Position numbers and translations under genes: made by a program. Positions 21,496 through 33,400 of a stretch of DNA of 64,000 bases are shown here, piece by piece. Origin of the DNA: Channa striata (lineage: Eukaryota > Chordata > Actinopteri > Anabantiformes > Channidae); assembly GCA_033026295.1 (NCBI GenBank), contig CM065186.1, positions 18,511,672 through 18,575,671 of the forward strand. Direction: 5' to 3'. Under the pieces are notes generated by a model, which saw nothing but the letters and a program-made list of their open reading frames with translations, made no database searches and was not told the DNA's origin. The first letter of the stretch is position 1, and each line of letters opens with the position of its first letter.

Positions 21496-24400
21496 TCAGC
21501 CTGAGAGCTCGGCCTGATCTTCCTTATTCCTGCGTACTTCAGCAGCGTGGACTTCCTGTGAAAAAAGACTAAATGAAACTCACTGAAGCAGTGACAGGAG
21601 GTGCAGTTTCACTGGAACATGAAACCTAGAAGTATGTTTTTTTTATTTCTCTAAGGAGTAAAAAAGGTCGATTGCTCAGCTGTCGAACATGCAGACACAC
21701 AAATATCTGGTTTGGACTGCATTCAACCTGTGCTTTGAATGTTCCTGGATGTCAGACACACAGTGGGTGCAGCCACAGCCAGCCCATGCAACATTTAAAA
21801 TAAAATATTTTAAAATATAAAACAGACGGGAAGGGGGATGTTTGACTGTCAGGTTCTATGTCAGAGTCTATGGAAATTAAGCTACACGTGTTCAAAGTCT
21901 GAGGCAGGAGTTATAAAAGCACAACTTTTATGACGGGACAACGTTTGTTTTGTGTACTGATGGAAATGATTCATGATACCATGTGTTTATTTGAATCTTT
22001 CTGTCCATTTCCTTACACTTGTTAATATATATCGGCTGGGAAACAAACTCCCACTGAATTGTAGTTTTTTGGCGACTCTGTGTAAACTGTGGCATTTTTT
22101 GTCCCCTCACTTACTTTGGATTAGTGCATTAGTCTCCATTAAGTTGTATGTTTTATATTTAATTGTATATTTTGGTAAAGGTATATTTTGGGAGGCATGT
22201 TATGCTTTTGTATTTTATTAAAAGGAAGAAGAAACTGCACAAAAACAAAAGGCCTTAGAGAAACAGGAGGTTAAAAAAACATTTCACAATGACGGGATTG
22301 TAGGAGTCAACAGCAGCGCATCGGGAGAGGTGACATGACGTTCGTGGAATTGGACAAAGTTATAGTTACATATCTGATTTACGCCACGAGCTGAGACATT
22401 TTTGCATGCACTCCTCTTCATCCACGTGTCTTGTTGTATGACATGTCAGGGCCATCCTTTCAGAATGCTGGACATACATCATCCTGTCAGCTTTGAGATG
22501 TTTGACTTGTGCTCCATAAAACCACTGATAATAATTACTCCCAGAAACTGCACTGTAACTCATCAGGGTACTTGCCTTTGGGTAGAATTGGCCCCAACAG
22601 ACGACCTGAAGAACTGTTTTTTTTTTTTTTTTGCTTTAAACTAAGTCTGATGGAATTTATGGGCATTTCTATTTAATGTGCTCCCTTTTAAAAAATCTAA
22701 AGAAAATTTGGTTGTTATATTAATAATTTTCTGAGTCTCTAGTTCCCTACCACAGTCCACAGACATGCAGTGAGTCTGATTTACCCGTTGCTGTCAGTCT
22801 GCCCAGGGTGTTCGTCCAATGACAGAAGGAGACCGTGCACCTTTATTCCATTGTAAGTGGTTATGGATGGATGGATGGATAATAATAACCGTTTAAAAAA
22901 ATCCTTTCACCTCTTATAATACTTCTAATTAACTTAAAGTTTTAGTCCCTCACAACAGAAGCTTTCAATCTAGGCCACTGCATGATTCACTGATACATTA
23001 AAAATAAATGCTTTTTTGTCCAAATAAAAAACAATCGGTAGCCAAAAGAAAATTAGGACTTGACGTCAACCGTCGAATAAATCTGGAAGGAAATCTTAAA
23101 GGAACGGCTCAGCATTTATTCCAGTCATTTATATATTATTCCTAACAAAAGTCAGCTTTGACTGCTAGCACTGTCACAGCCATAGATGCAATGCTGTGAG
23201 AAACTACTGGAGCCCTCCTGATGTCTTCTATTTGTGTTTGGATCGAATACTCAGTTATTTCAGATCTCCAAACTAAACTTAATCTGAAACCTGGGAAAAC
23301 ACTAAATACAAGTTTGAAAGCTCAGCACACACACCACACACTCATGAGCAGTGAGATTCCGTCAGTCGCCTTGGTCCTGATGCACCAAAGCGTCTCGGCA
23401 CATCACGCTGCTTTCACCATGCTTGACCACAGGTTTGTTGTTCTTTCTTTGGACGTCTGCGCTCGGTTTAATCTAGATGTAACAGGACCCCCGTCATCCA
23501 AGCAGCTCAACTTTCGATTCATCAAAAACCTTGGAGTAGCCTCAGTGTTCTCCTGGGCTAGCAGTGGTTTTCAGCTCACGGCCGTCCGACAATCTCCCAC
23601 ATGGACACTGAGCTTTATTCGGGTGACAGAGGCTACAGTTGTTCTTTGGATGTTTTCCTTGGATCTTTTATGATTTTGTTGACCTCTGGTTGTTTAGGGA
23701 AGGTATTTCTCAAAGATCAGCCTAAAAACAGCCTTGTAATCCTTGACAAACTAATTTCACTATGCTAGTTTGGGTATGTAGTAATTACTGACAGGGTGTG
23801 AATTATTTTTCCCACAAGCCAAAGTGGTATCAGATATCCTTTGTGCTTCAGTAAAGACAATTTCCTTTTTCAACCCGTATTTTGTTTGGTACGATTTCTT
23901 TTGTTCAACAATAAATTTAGTCGGACGATAAAAACTCAGCTCAGATACAAACACAAAGAGGAGGCCAAAAATATTTGAACAATACTGTACAAAGTACAGT
24001 GAGTACAAAGAACTGACTCTGTCCCCCCAGAGCAGCACCTTAAAAGCTCCTTAATTAAAAAACCGCATATCTGGCTGTTCAGCCCATACTTGTGCTTTGA
24101 AACCAGTCAGACGAGTTTAACAACAAGAACTGTATTTCTGGTCTTTTAGAAATGTGACCAGAAATGTGATCAAGTAGTTTGTCTTGCCCAAACTTAGACA
24201 TGAAGAAATGAAGCTGGAATTTACTACCATATTACCCCATATTATTAGATGACTATTTATTTTATAGTTGAGATCCTGTCGGGTTTCCGTTGGTGTCACG
24301 GTCTAAATTAGGTGACATTACTACATTCAAAGTTTTAAATTTGAATTCTGACCAGTACGGATTCGGACATTAGCAAAGAATTGGGGAACACTTGCTTTCT

Positions 24401-27400
24401 TTTGCAACCGCTGTTTGAGAGCATGGAGGTGGGCCTCCCGGTTCTCCTTGCTGGCCTCCATCTTTTGGATGAGCTGCTCCAGCGTCTTCCTGCTGAAGTT
24501 GTTGTTCTCTTCACGCGCCTTGTGAAGCACTTCCTGCACACGCTCCCTCTTCTTAGCCAGCTGATTCAGCACCAGGGCCTCCTGGAACTTTAGGGGAGCG
24601 CAGGGCGCACATGTTGTGGAGACAGAAAGAGAACGGAGTAAGTGTGATGACACCCAAAGAGCATACAGAGTGCCGTTGAAGAATGGCGATCACTCCAAAG
24701 GCACCGTGCAGAATATCTTTTATTACTTTTTTGCTTTGATACGAAAGATCATTATCGGCCTATTGTCATTATTGCGGCTTTGTTGAAGTTCGGGTCACGT
24801 TTTTCTCCACTCAACGAGGCACCCACTGAGGAACGAACTCTGGTAATTGGCGACTCCATAGTCAGGAACGTAAAGTTAGAGACGCCAGCAGCCATAGTCC
24901 AATGTTACCGTGGGGGCAGAGCGGGCGACATCGAATCCTATTTGAAACTCCTGTCTAAGGATAAACGTAGATACAGTAAGATTATTATTCATGCAGGAAC
25001 AAATGACGCCCGATTACGCAAATCGGAGGTCACTAAAACGAATATTGAATCGGTGTGTAACTTTGCCAAGACAATGTCGGACTCCATAGTTTTCTCTGGA
25101 CCCCTGCCAAATCTGATCAGTGACGTCATGTATAGCCGCATGTCGTCATTCAACCGCTGGCTGTCTAGGTGGTGTCCAGCAAACGATGTGGGCTACATAG
25201 ACAATTGGAAAAGTTTTTGGGGAAAACCTAGGCTGATTAGGAGAGACGGCATCCATCCTACTTTGATGGTGCCTCTGTCTTATCAAAAAATATGGCAGAC
25301 TTTATTAAACAACCAAAAGATTGACAGTCCAGAGTTGAGCCTAGGATGCAGAGATCCAGTCCTACACGCCTCTCTGCAGTATCCTTACCGCCGTTACCCC
25401 CCCACAACTCCCACATTCCTATAGAAACTGTGTCTGTTCCCCGATCAACTAAATTTTACAAACTAAAAATGATCACAAGAGGAGTTAATCATAATAACTT
25501 ATTAAAAATCAGGACTGCTCCTCTAACTTAACAAAAAACTAAAACAATTAAATGTGGATTATTAAATATCAGATCTCTCTCATCTAAATCTCTGTTAGTA
25601 AATGACTTGATAAGCGATCATCAATTCGATTTATTTTGTCTCACTGAAACCTGGTTGCAGAAGGAAGAATATGTCAGTTTAAAAGAGTCGACCCCCCAAG
25701 TCATATTAACTATCATGTTCCTAGAAGCTCAGGCCGAGGTGGAGGAGTAGCAGCAATTTATCACTCAAGCTTACCGATAGAACCTAGACCTACTACTACT
25801 CTTTCGGCTTTTCCCATCAGGGGTCCCCACAGCGAATCATCCTTTTCCACCTCACTCTATCCTGGGCATCTTCCACTCTGACACCAGGTAACCTCATGTC
25901 CTCTGTTAGAACATCCATATATCTCCTCCTTGGTCGTCCTCTCGCCCTCTTGCCTGGCAGCTCCATCTCCAACATCCTTCTACCAATATATTCACTATCC
26001 CTCCTCTGCACATGTCCAAACCATCTCAGTCTGGCCTCTCTGACTTTGTTGCTAACACAGGCAACGTGTGCTGTCCCTCTGATGAGCTCGTTCCTTATTC
26101 TGTCCAACCTTGTCCCTCCTAAGGAGAACCTCAACATCTTCATCTCTGCTGCTTCCATCTCTGCCTGTTGTCTCTTTCTCACTGCTACTGTCTCTAACCC
26201 ATAGAGCAGAGCTGGTCTCACCACTGTCCTGTACACCTTTCCTTTGAGTCTTGCTACCACTCTTCTGTCACACAACACTCCTGACACTTTCCTCCACCCA
26301 CTCCAATGCTCCTGCACTCGCCTCTTCACCTCTTTTCCCCACTCCCCATCACACTGAACTGTTGACCCCAAGTACTTAAACTCCTGCACCTTCTTCACCT
26401 CAGCCCCCTGTAACCTCACACTTCTACCTTGCTCCCTCTCGTTTAGACACATGTATTCTGTCTTGCTACGACTGACTTTCATGCCTCTTCTTTCCAGAGC
26501 AAACCTCCACCTCTCCAGCTGTTCCTCCACCCGCTCACTACTCTCACTGCAAATCACAATGTTATCTGCAAACATCATTGTCCAGGGAAATTCCTGTCTG
26601 ACCTCATCTGTCAACCTGTCCATCAGCATAGCAAACAAGAAGGGACTCAAAGCCGATCCTTGGTGTAGTCCCACCTCCACCTTGAACTCCTCTGTCTGAC
26701 CTACGGCACATCTCACCACCGTCATGCTCCTCTCATACATGTCCTGGAATACTCTGACGTACTTCTCTGCCACTCCCGACATTCTCATACAGTACCACAG
26801 CTCCTCCCTCGACACCCTGTCATACACCTTCTCTAAATCCACAAAGACACAATGCATTTTGCATTATTTTTCAATCAACAACCTCAAAGCAAAAATGGCA
26901 TCAGTGGTGCTCTTACGGGGCATGAAACCATACTGCTGCTCACAAATCTCACTACTCTTTCCCACAGCTTCATTGTGTGGCTCATCAGCTTTATCCCTCT
27001 GTAGTTGCTGCAGTTCTGCGTGTCACCCTTGTTCTTAAAGATCGGCACCAGAACGCTTCTCCTCCATTCCTCAGGCATCTTCTCACTCTCTAAAATCCTG
27101 TTAAACAGACCTGTCAGAAACTTCACTGCTGTCTCTCCTAGACACTTCCACACCTCCACAGGTACGTCATCAGGACCAACAGCCTTTCCGCTCTTCATCC
27201 TTTTCAGAGCCTTCCTCACCTCATCCTTTCTAATCTCTGCTATTTCCTGCTCCACATCATCCACATCTTCCTCCCTTCTTTCCCTGTCATTTTCCTCATT
27301 CATCAGCTCCTCAAAATACTCCTTCCATCTTCTCTGCACACTCTCCTGGCTTGTTAGCACCTTTCCATCTCTGTCACCCTTATCTGTTGCACATCTTTCC

Positions 27401-30400
27401 CATCCCTATCTCTCTGTCTGGCTATCCTGTACAAGTCCTTCTCTCCTTCCTTCGTGTCTAACCTGTCATACAGCTCATCATAAGCTTTCTGTTTGGCCTT
27501 TGCCACCTCCCTCTTCACTCCACTTCCTTGTACTCCTGTCTACTTTCCTCAGTCCCTTCTACATCCCACTTCCTTTTAGCCAACCTCTTCCTCTGTATGC
27601 AGTCCTGTACTTCTTCATTCCACCATAAAGTGTCTTTATCTTCTTTCCTCTTTCCAGATGACACACCAAGCACCTTCCTACCCGTTTCCCTGATTACCTC
27701 TGCTGTAGTTTCTCAGTCATCTGGAAGCTCTTCCTGACCACCCAGAGCCTGTCTTAACTTCTGCCTGATTTCCTCACAAGTTTATTCATTGTTTAGCTTC
27801 CACCACTTGGTCTTCTTTTTTGTCTTTCCTCTCTTCTTCTTCCTGACCACTAGAGTCATCTTACACACCACCATGCGGTTCTGTCTGGCTACACTCTCTC
27901 CTACCACCACTTTACAGTCACTAACCTCTCTCAAATGACCTCGTCTACATAGGATGTAGTCCACCTGTGTACTCCTACCTCCACTCTTGTATGTCACTCT
28001 GTGTTCCTCTCTTTTCTGGAAGTAAGTGTTGACTACTGCCATTTCCATCCTCTTAGCAAAGTCCACCACCATCTGTCCTTCTGGATTCCTGTCCTTTACA
28101 CCAAACCTGCCCATCACCTCCTCATCACCTCTGTTCCCCTCACCAACATGCTCATTGAAGTCTGCTCCAACAACTATTCTCTCTCCTCTGGGGATAATCT
28201 CTACAACCTCATCAAACTCACTCCAAAATCTCTCTTTCTCTTCTAACTCGAAGCCAACTTGTGGCGCATACCCACTGACTACGTTCACCATCACCCCTTC
28301 AATTTCTAGCTTTATCACCCTGTCTGTGACTCTTTTCACCTCTAGAACATTGTTCACAAACTCCCTCTTCAGGATCACTCCTTCCCCGTTTCTCTTCCTA
28401 TCCACACCATGGCAGAACAGTTTGTATCCTCCTCCAATACTACGTGCTTTGCTACCCTTCCACCTCGTCTCCTGCACACACAGTACATCTACCTTCATTC
28501 TCTCCATTATGTCTGCCAGCTCTCTACCTTTCCCTGTCATTGTGCCTTTCCCCTTCTCTCTCTGACCACGAACCCTTCTGCCTCCTCTCCTTCTTCGACC
28601 AACAGTAGTCCAATTTCCACCGGCACCCTCAAGGTTAACAGCACCGGTGGCGGTCGTTGTTAACCCTCTTGGCCTCGACCAATCTGGTTTGAAAGTGGTA
28701 TGGATGACTCGCATGGTTGTACTTGGCAAATTTTACGCCGGATGCCCTTCCTGACGCAACCCTCTCTATTTATCCGGGCTTGGGACCGGCACAGAAGTTA
28801 CTGGCTTGCAACCCCTGTGGCTAGATTACCGATAAACCCTAGACCTAAACATAGTTATAACTCATTTGAGAGTCTCACTCTGAGCCTTTCACACACAATT
28901 TGGAAAACTCAAAATCCACTTCTATTTGTTATTATGTACCGTCCTCCAATACCTTATTCTGAATTTTTGACTGAATTCTCCGATTTTCTAGCTGATTTAC
29001 TGCTTAGTGCAGATCTATGGGCACAAAGCAGTGCCCATAGATCTTGCTGAGTTAACTTCAACTATTATGGCACCAATATCCAATCTCCCCTTTATTTCTA
29101 AAAGACTTGAAAAAGTAGTTGTAAAGCAATTATGTGACCACCTGCACAGAAACGACTAGTTTGAAGAATTTCAGTCAGTATTTAGAGTTCATCATAGCAC
29201 AGAAACCACACTGATTAAAGTCACCAACGATCTTCTTCTGGCTTCATATAATGGACTTGTCTCTATACTAGTTCTGCTAGATCTTAGTGCTGCATTTGAC
29301 ACCATTGGTCCCAGAATATTATTACAGAGACTAGAACATGTAATTGAAATTAAAGGAACTGCACTAAATTGGTGCAGGTAGATTCCAATGTGTTCATGTT
29401 AATGATGAATCTTCCACATTCACAAATGTTAGTTATGCAATTCCACAAGGCTCTGTGTTAGGACCAATACTCTTTACTCTATATATGTCTCCCCTTGGCA
29501 ACATTATTAGAAAACACTTTAACACTAGAAATTTTGCTGACGACACGCAGTTATATCTATCTCTGAAACCTGATGAAACAAACCAATTAATAAAACTACA
29601 AGCATGTCTAAAAGACATAAGGGACTGGATGACGTATAATTTCTTTCTTCTAAACTCAGATAAAACTGAAGTTATTGTATTTGGGGGTAAAAGTCTAAGA
29701 AACATGTTTTCTAACCATATCGCCACTTTAGATGACATAACTCTGGGCCCCAGTAGTACTGCAAGGAATCTCGGAGTCATTTTTGACCAGGATTTGTCAT
29801 TTAGCTCACACATAAAACAAATCTCTAGAACAGCCTTCTTCCACCTAAGAAACATTGCCAAAATTAGGAGCATCCTCTCTCAAAGCGATGCTGAAAAACT
29901 GGTTCATGCATTTGTTACTTCTAGATTGGACTACTGTAAATCTCTACTTTCAGGCTGCCCCAGTAACTCTCTAAAAAGCCTCCAATTAATCCAAAATGCT
30001 GCAGCAAGATTACTGACTGGGATTGGTAAGAGAGATCATATTTCACCTTCATTAGCTTCTCTCCATTGGCTTCCCATTAAATATAGAGTTGAATTTAAAA
30101 CTCTTTTTCTTACCTATAAAGCTCCATCATATCTAAAAGATCTCCTTTTACCATCTCATCCTACTAGACCACTTTGGTCCCAAAATGCAGGCCTACTTTT
30201 GGTTCCCAGAATTTCCAAAAATAGAATGGGAGGCAGAGCCTTTAGCTATCAAGCTCCTCTCCTGTGGAACCAGCTCCCAGTCCAGATTCGGGAAGCAGAC
30301 ACCCTCTCTACTTTTAAGACTAGGCTCAAAACCTTCCTCTTCAATAAAGCTTATAGTTGGTTATAGTCATGCTGCTATAGGCTTAGATTGCTGGGGTTCT

Positions 30401-33400
30401 CTGCATTGAGCCACTTTCCTCTTCTCTTCATTCTCTCCTTTCACCCCACATTTATAATGTCACCACTGTATGACATTAACTCTGTGTCTTCTTTCTCCCT
30501 CTCTGTCTCCCTCTCTCTGTCCCTGTCTTCAGGTGTCCCCGGATTTGGCACTGTGTGTCCTCCAGTGTGCAGCTACTGGTCCCACTAACCTGCCCAATGT
30601 TTTCCACTCAGCCCAACCGGTCAAGGCAGATGTCCGCCCACCCTGAGCCTGGTTCTGCTGGAGGTTTCTTCCGTTAAAGGGAGTTTTTCTTCTCCACTGT
30701 TGCCTATAGCTGCTCAAGGGGGATTTGTTGGCTTTTCTCTACATGTTTGTATAGTCTTGACTTTATTATGTAAAGTGCCTTGAGATGACGTTGTTGTGAA
30801 TTGGCGCTATATAAATAAAGTTGAATTGAAAATTTTACAACCAAATTCACGCAGATGACGAGAAAACTCCAAACTGTTTCATATAGTTTTTCGTACAACT
30901 GTATTATATATTTGTAGATGATAGTTGTTTCCTTTAAACTTTAACACTGACACCGACATTATGTATGACGGAGGAATAATCTACGGGGCTTGTGCTTCTT
31001 GACTTTTACATTTCAAATCCCCTTTCTGATTTATGCGCTTTAGAAACAAAAGCTCACCACCCACTGATATCATCGCTCACCCATCGTCTGCTCTAATGAG
31101 CGTAATGAGTCACTTTACTGTACCTTTGTTGGGGCAATAGTGGAGGTTCCAGTTGTTTAGAGCTTATTCTGTTCACTGACACTTAATTAGTGATTTAGTT
31201 TTAATGAATTATGTCTTTTTCCTGCATTTCTGCGTTCTGTGGAACCGTAACTCTTGTGTTAGATGTTTCATTGATTGTCTCGCTCATTTTAAGATCCTAC
31301 TGATTTAGCTTTTCCCTGGTTACGTGATATTTAATGCCATTTCTTACATTTGCACCAGCTGTTTAATGAACAGTGTGAATGTTGCAGTAAGTGTGGGGAA
31401 AAAGCCCAGCAGATCTTAGAACGACAAAGTGTTTCACAACAGGATTAGTGTTGGCTCACAGCTGAGCACTTTGTGGTTAGAGGGCTGTGGCTCAGCTTGC
31501 ATTCGTTTCCAAATCTCCTCAGCAATATGTGGCATTTGATTGTGCCGTAACCTGACAATTACTGTAAATTCAACAAACCTGTTCATCATCCGCATCATCA
31601 TCATCCACCAGAACAATAGAATGAGCTGCTCTACGACTTCAGTGCTGTTCCTACAACTTGTTTACTCAGGGAGGAAGAGATGGGCTTGTTTGAAAGGTCA
31701 GCGGGTGCCCAGAAGCTGCTGTGGACTGAGTGTCTCAGTGTGTGTCTCTAAAAGCTGCATCAGTCAATGTAAAAGACCTTTACTGCTTACACAGTGGGCC
31801 GCTGCTGACCTCTGATTGGACGCTGTGCTCGCAGTGAAGTTGTTGCATTTAAGAAAGACATTTTACCCAATACAATAAAGCGGGTAATTCTGCAGAGGAG
31901 GCCATAATTGGTTTCTGCTGCAGGGCCAGTTTTATGGAAACTGAACAAACCCTGAACATTTTCCTGCAGTTACTCGTTGGCTGTGGAAACCCCTGTCATA
32001 CACATACAGACGTTAAGGCTGCTGTACTGTCACTCACATTAAAGACACACACATCCATCACGCTGCTTGGTGACGACCACAGATAGACACAGATAGACAC
32101 AGAACAGCCGCTGCATTCTCATCAGTCAGACAGAGACTTCCTAACAGTGTTGCTCCCATGATGGGACTGCCTACCTTCCTCCTCTCCTCAGCAGCCTCCA
32201 GTCTCTTCTGCAGCTCCTCCAGGGACACCTCCCTCTTCGGTGGGGAGGGCAGGAAGTGAGGCTGCGTTTTATCGCCGGACTGATCGGGATCTTTCAGGAT
32301 CACTTCAAACGACTGTCCCGATGTTCGCTTGTTCAGGCCCTTCACCTCCAGGTCTGATACAGACAGAAGCCAACAGAAGAAAATCACAACTTTGCTTGTT
32401 TCTTTCCTTATATCTGAGTCTGACGAATCACGCTAGCATGTAGCATGCTGCCAGCTGCACTGACCTCCACACTGATAGAGGCTTTTGGGATGTGGCTGTT
32501 TGTAGAAGCAGGAGCAGAGCAAAGACAGCATGGACATTTCCTTGATCTTGTCTGCATAGGCTGTTAGAGAGAAACAAAAGAGGGGAAAGTCATAACTCAA
32601 GCGAAAACAACAATAACATCTCCTCTATGGAAATTATGTTTGATGAAGAGGTCAAGGTGGACACACAACTGTGCTCAAGGTGCTCGAGACAATGCAAACA
32701 GAAAAACCTGGTAAGGTATTGAGTGGAGGTCATGTGCATCAGTGGCTCTGACTGATTTTCTTGCACTCAGCCTCTCTGCCCTTCTAGATAAGATGCTACA
32801 CTTGTGTCCTTGATGCTGCCTGAACAATGGGTCCTCTGTGGGACTAGAAACTCTAGAAACTCATGACAGCTGTGCATGAGCATAGATACAAATAGATAAT
32901 GCTAGACTGAGGGATTATTAGGTCCAACGTTTACCCAAAAATGTGCAAAAATCCAAAGCAGGCATGAAAAGGTCTTTAAAGAAACATGTAGCTCATATTG
33001 TGGCCATAGTATGAGCCCAGTTTTCAGTTGAAATCAACTTTATGTCTATGTCGCCAATTTACAACAACGTAATTTTCAAGGCCCTTTACATAACAAAGTC
33101 ATTTAGAAAAAAAACGACAAATCCCCTTTGAGCAGCTATAGGCAACAGTGGAGAGTGTTACGACCTTGGTCGTAATGCGTTATAATGTGTTTATATACCT
33201 GTACCTGTGTACCTTGTCTCTCCCAGGCTAGCCGGTTTAGTTATTTTTGTCTGTTATTTTTGGCTGGACCCACCCTGAAGTTGTGAAGCTGTGTCTAACG
33301 AAACAAACAATGAAGTTTATTTGTCCTGGTGGGCGGCCATCACCTTGTGCGGTTGGGGTGAATGTGGAAAGTGGAGAGAGAAAGAAGGGATGCAGTTTAT

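Larger units (their letters stand above)
25793..28825 (-). mobile_element. RTE-clade LINE, near full length, inserted in the L2
   Basis: 3,033 bp in antisense to the host L2. The 5' end is near 28825, the endonuclease ORF at 28729-27782 (VQETRWKGSKA, GADFNEHVG, DYILCRRGHL), the linker and fingers at 27360-26884 (GPDDVPVEVWK, NYRGIKLMSH), and the reverse transcriptase at 26857-25817 (HCVFVDLEKVYDRV, HQGSALSPFLF, FADN, YLGSTVQ). The C-terminal GHVQRRDSEYIGRR and GRPRRRW-like region and a (TAG)n tail follow. It is flanked by 22-bp duplications at 25771-25792 and 28826-28847 (20 of 22 identical). Frameshifts and FADN instead of FADD show it is inactive. Confidence 0.95.
24785..30832 (+). mobile_element. 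L2-clade LINE, interrupted by an RTE LINE
   Basis: Left part 24785-25792 encodes an ORF1 esterase-like domain with GDSI, GTND and DGIHP (SGNH hydrolase motifs), then the start of the endonuclease (LNIRSLSSK, LFCLTETWL). Right part 28826-30366 resumes the endonuclease (VIMYRPP), then reverse transcriptase (PISNLPF, LVLLDLSAAFDT, FADDTQLYLSL, LNSDKTEV) and the C-terminal LHWLPIKYR region. The 3' UTR runs to the AAATAAAGTTGAATTGAA tail. The 5' end is truncated, part of the endonuclease is deleted near 29011-29044, and stops and frameshifts occur. Antisense to STMN3, within its intron 3. Confidence 0.93.

Noticed and set aside
23221..23673. 150-codon open frame in STMN3 intron 4
   Set aside because: No initiation or splice support. 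The text resembles antisense of a decayed transposon rather than a gene.
24555..24590. NRSF/RE1-like half site TTCAGCACCAGGG in STMN3 exon 4
   Set aside because: Only the left half matches the RE1 consensus, and it is explained by coding sequence (VLNQL on the minus strand).
27005..28565. Long Ser/Pro-rich ORFs on the plus strand
   Set aside because: Antisense shadows of the RTE endonuclease and reverse transcriptase.
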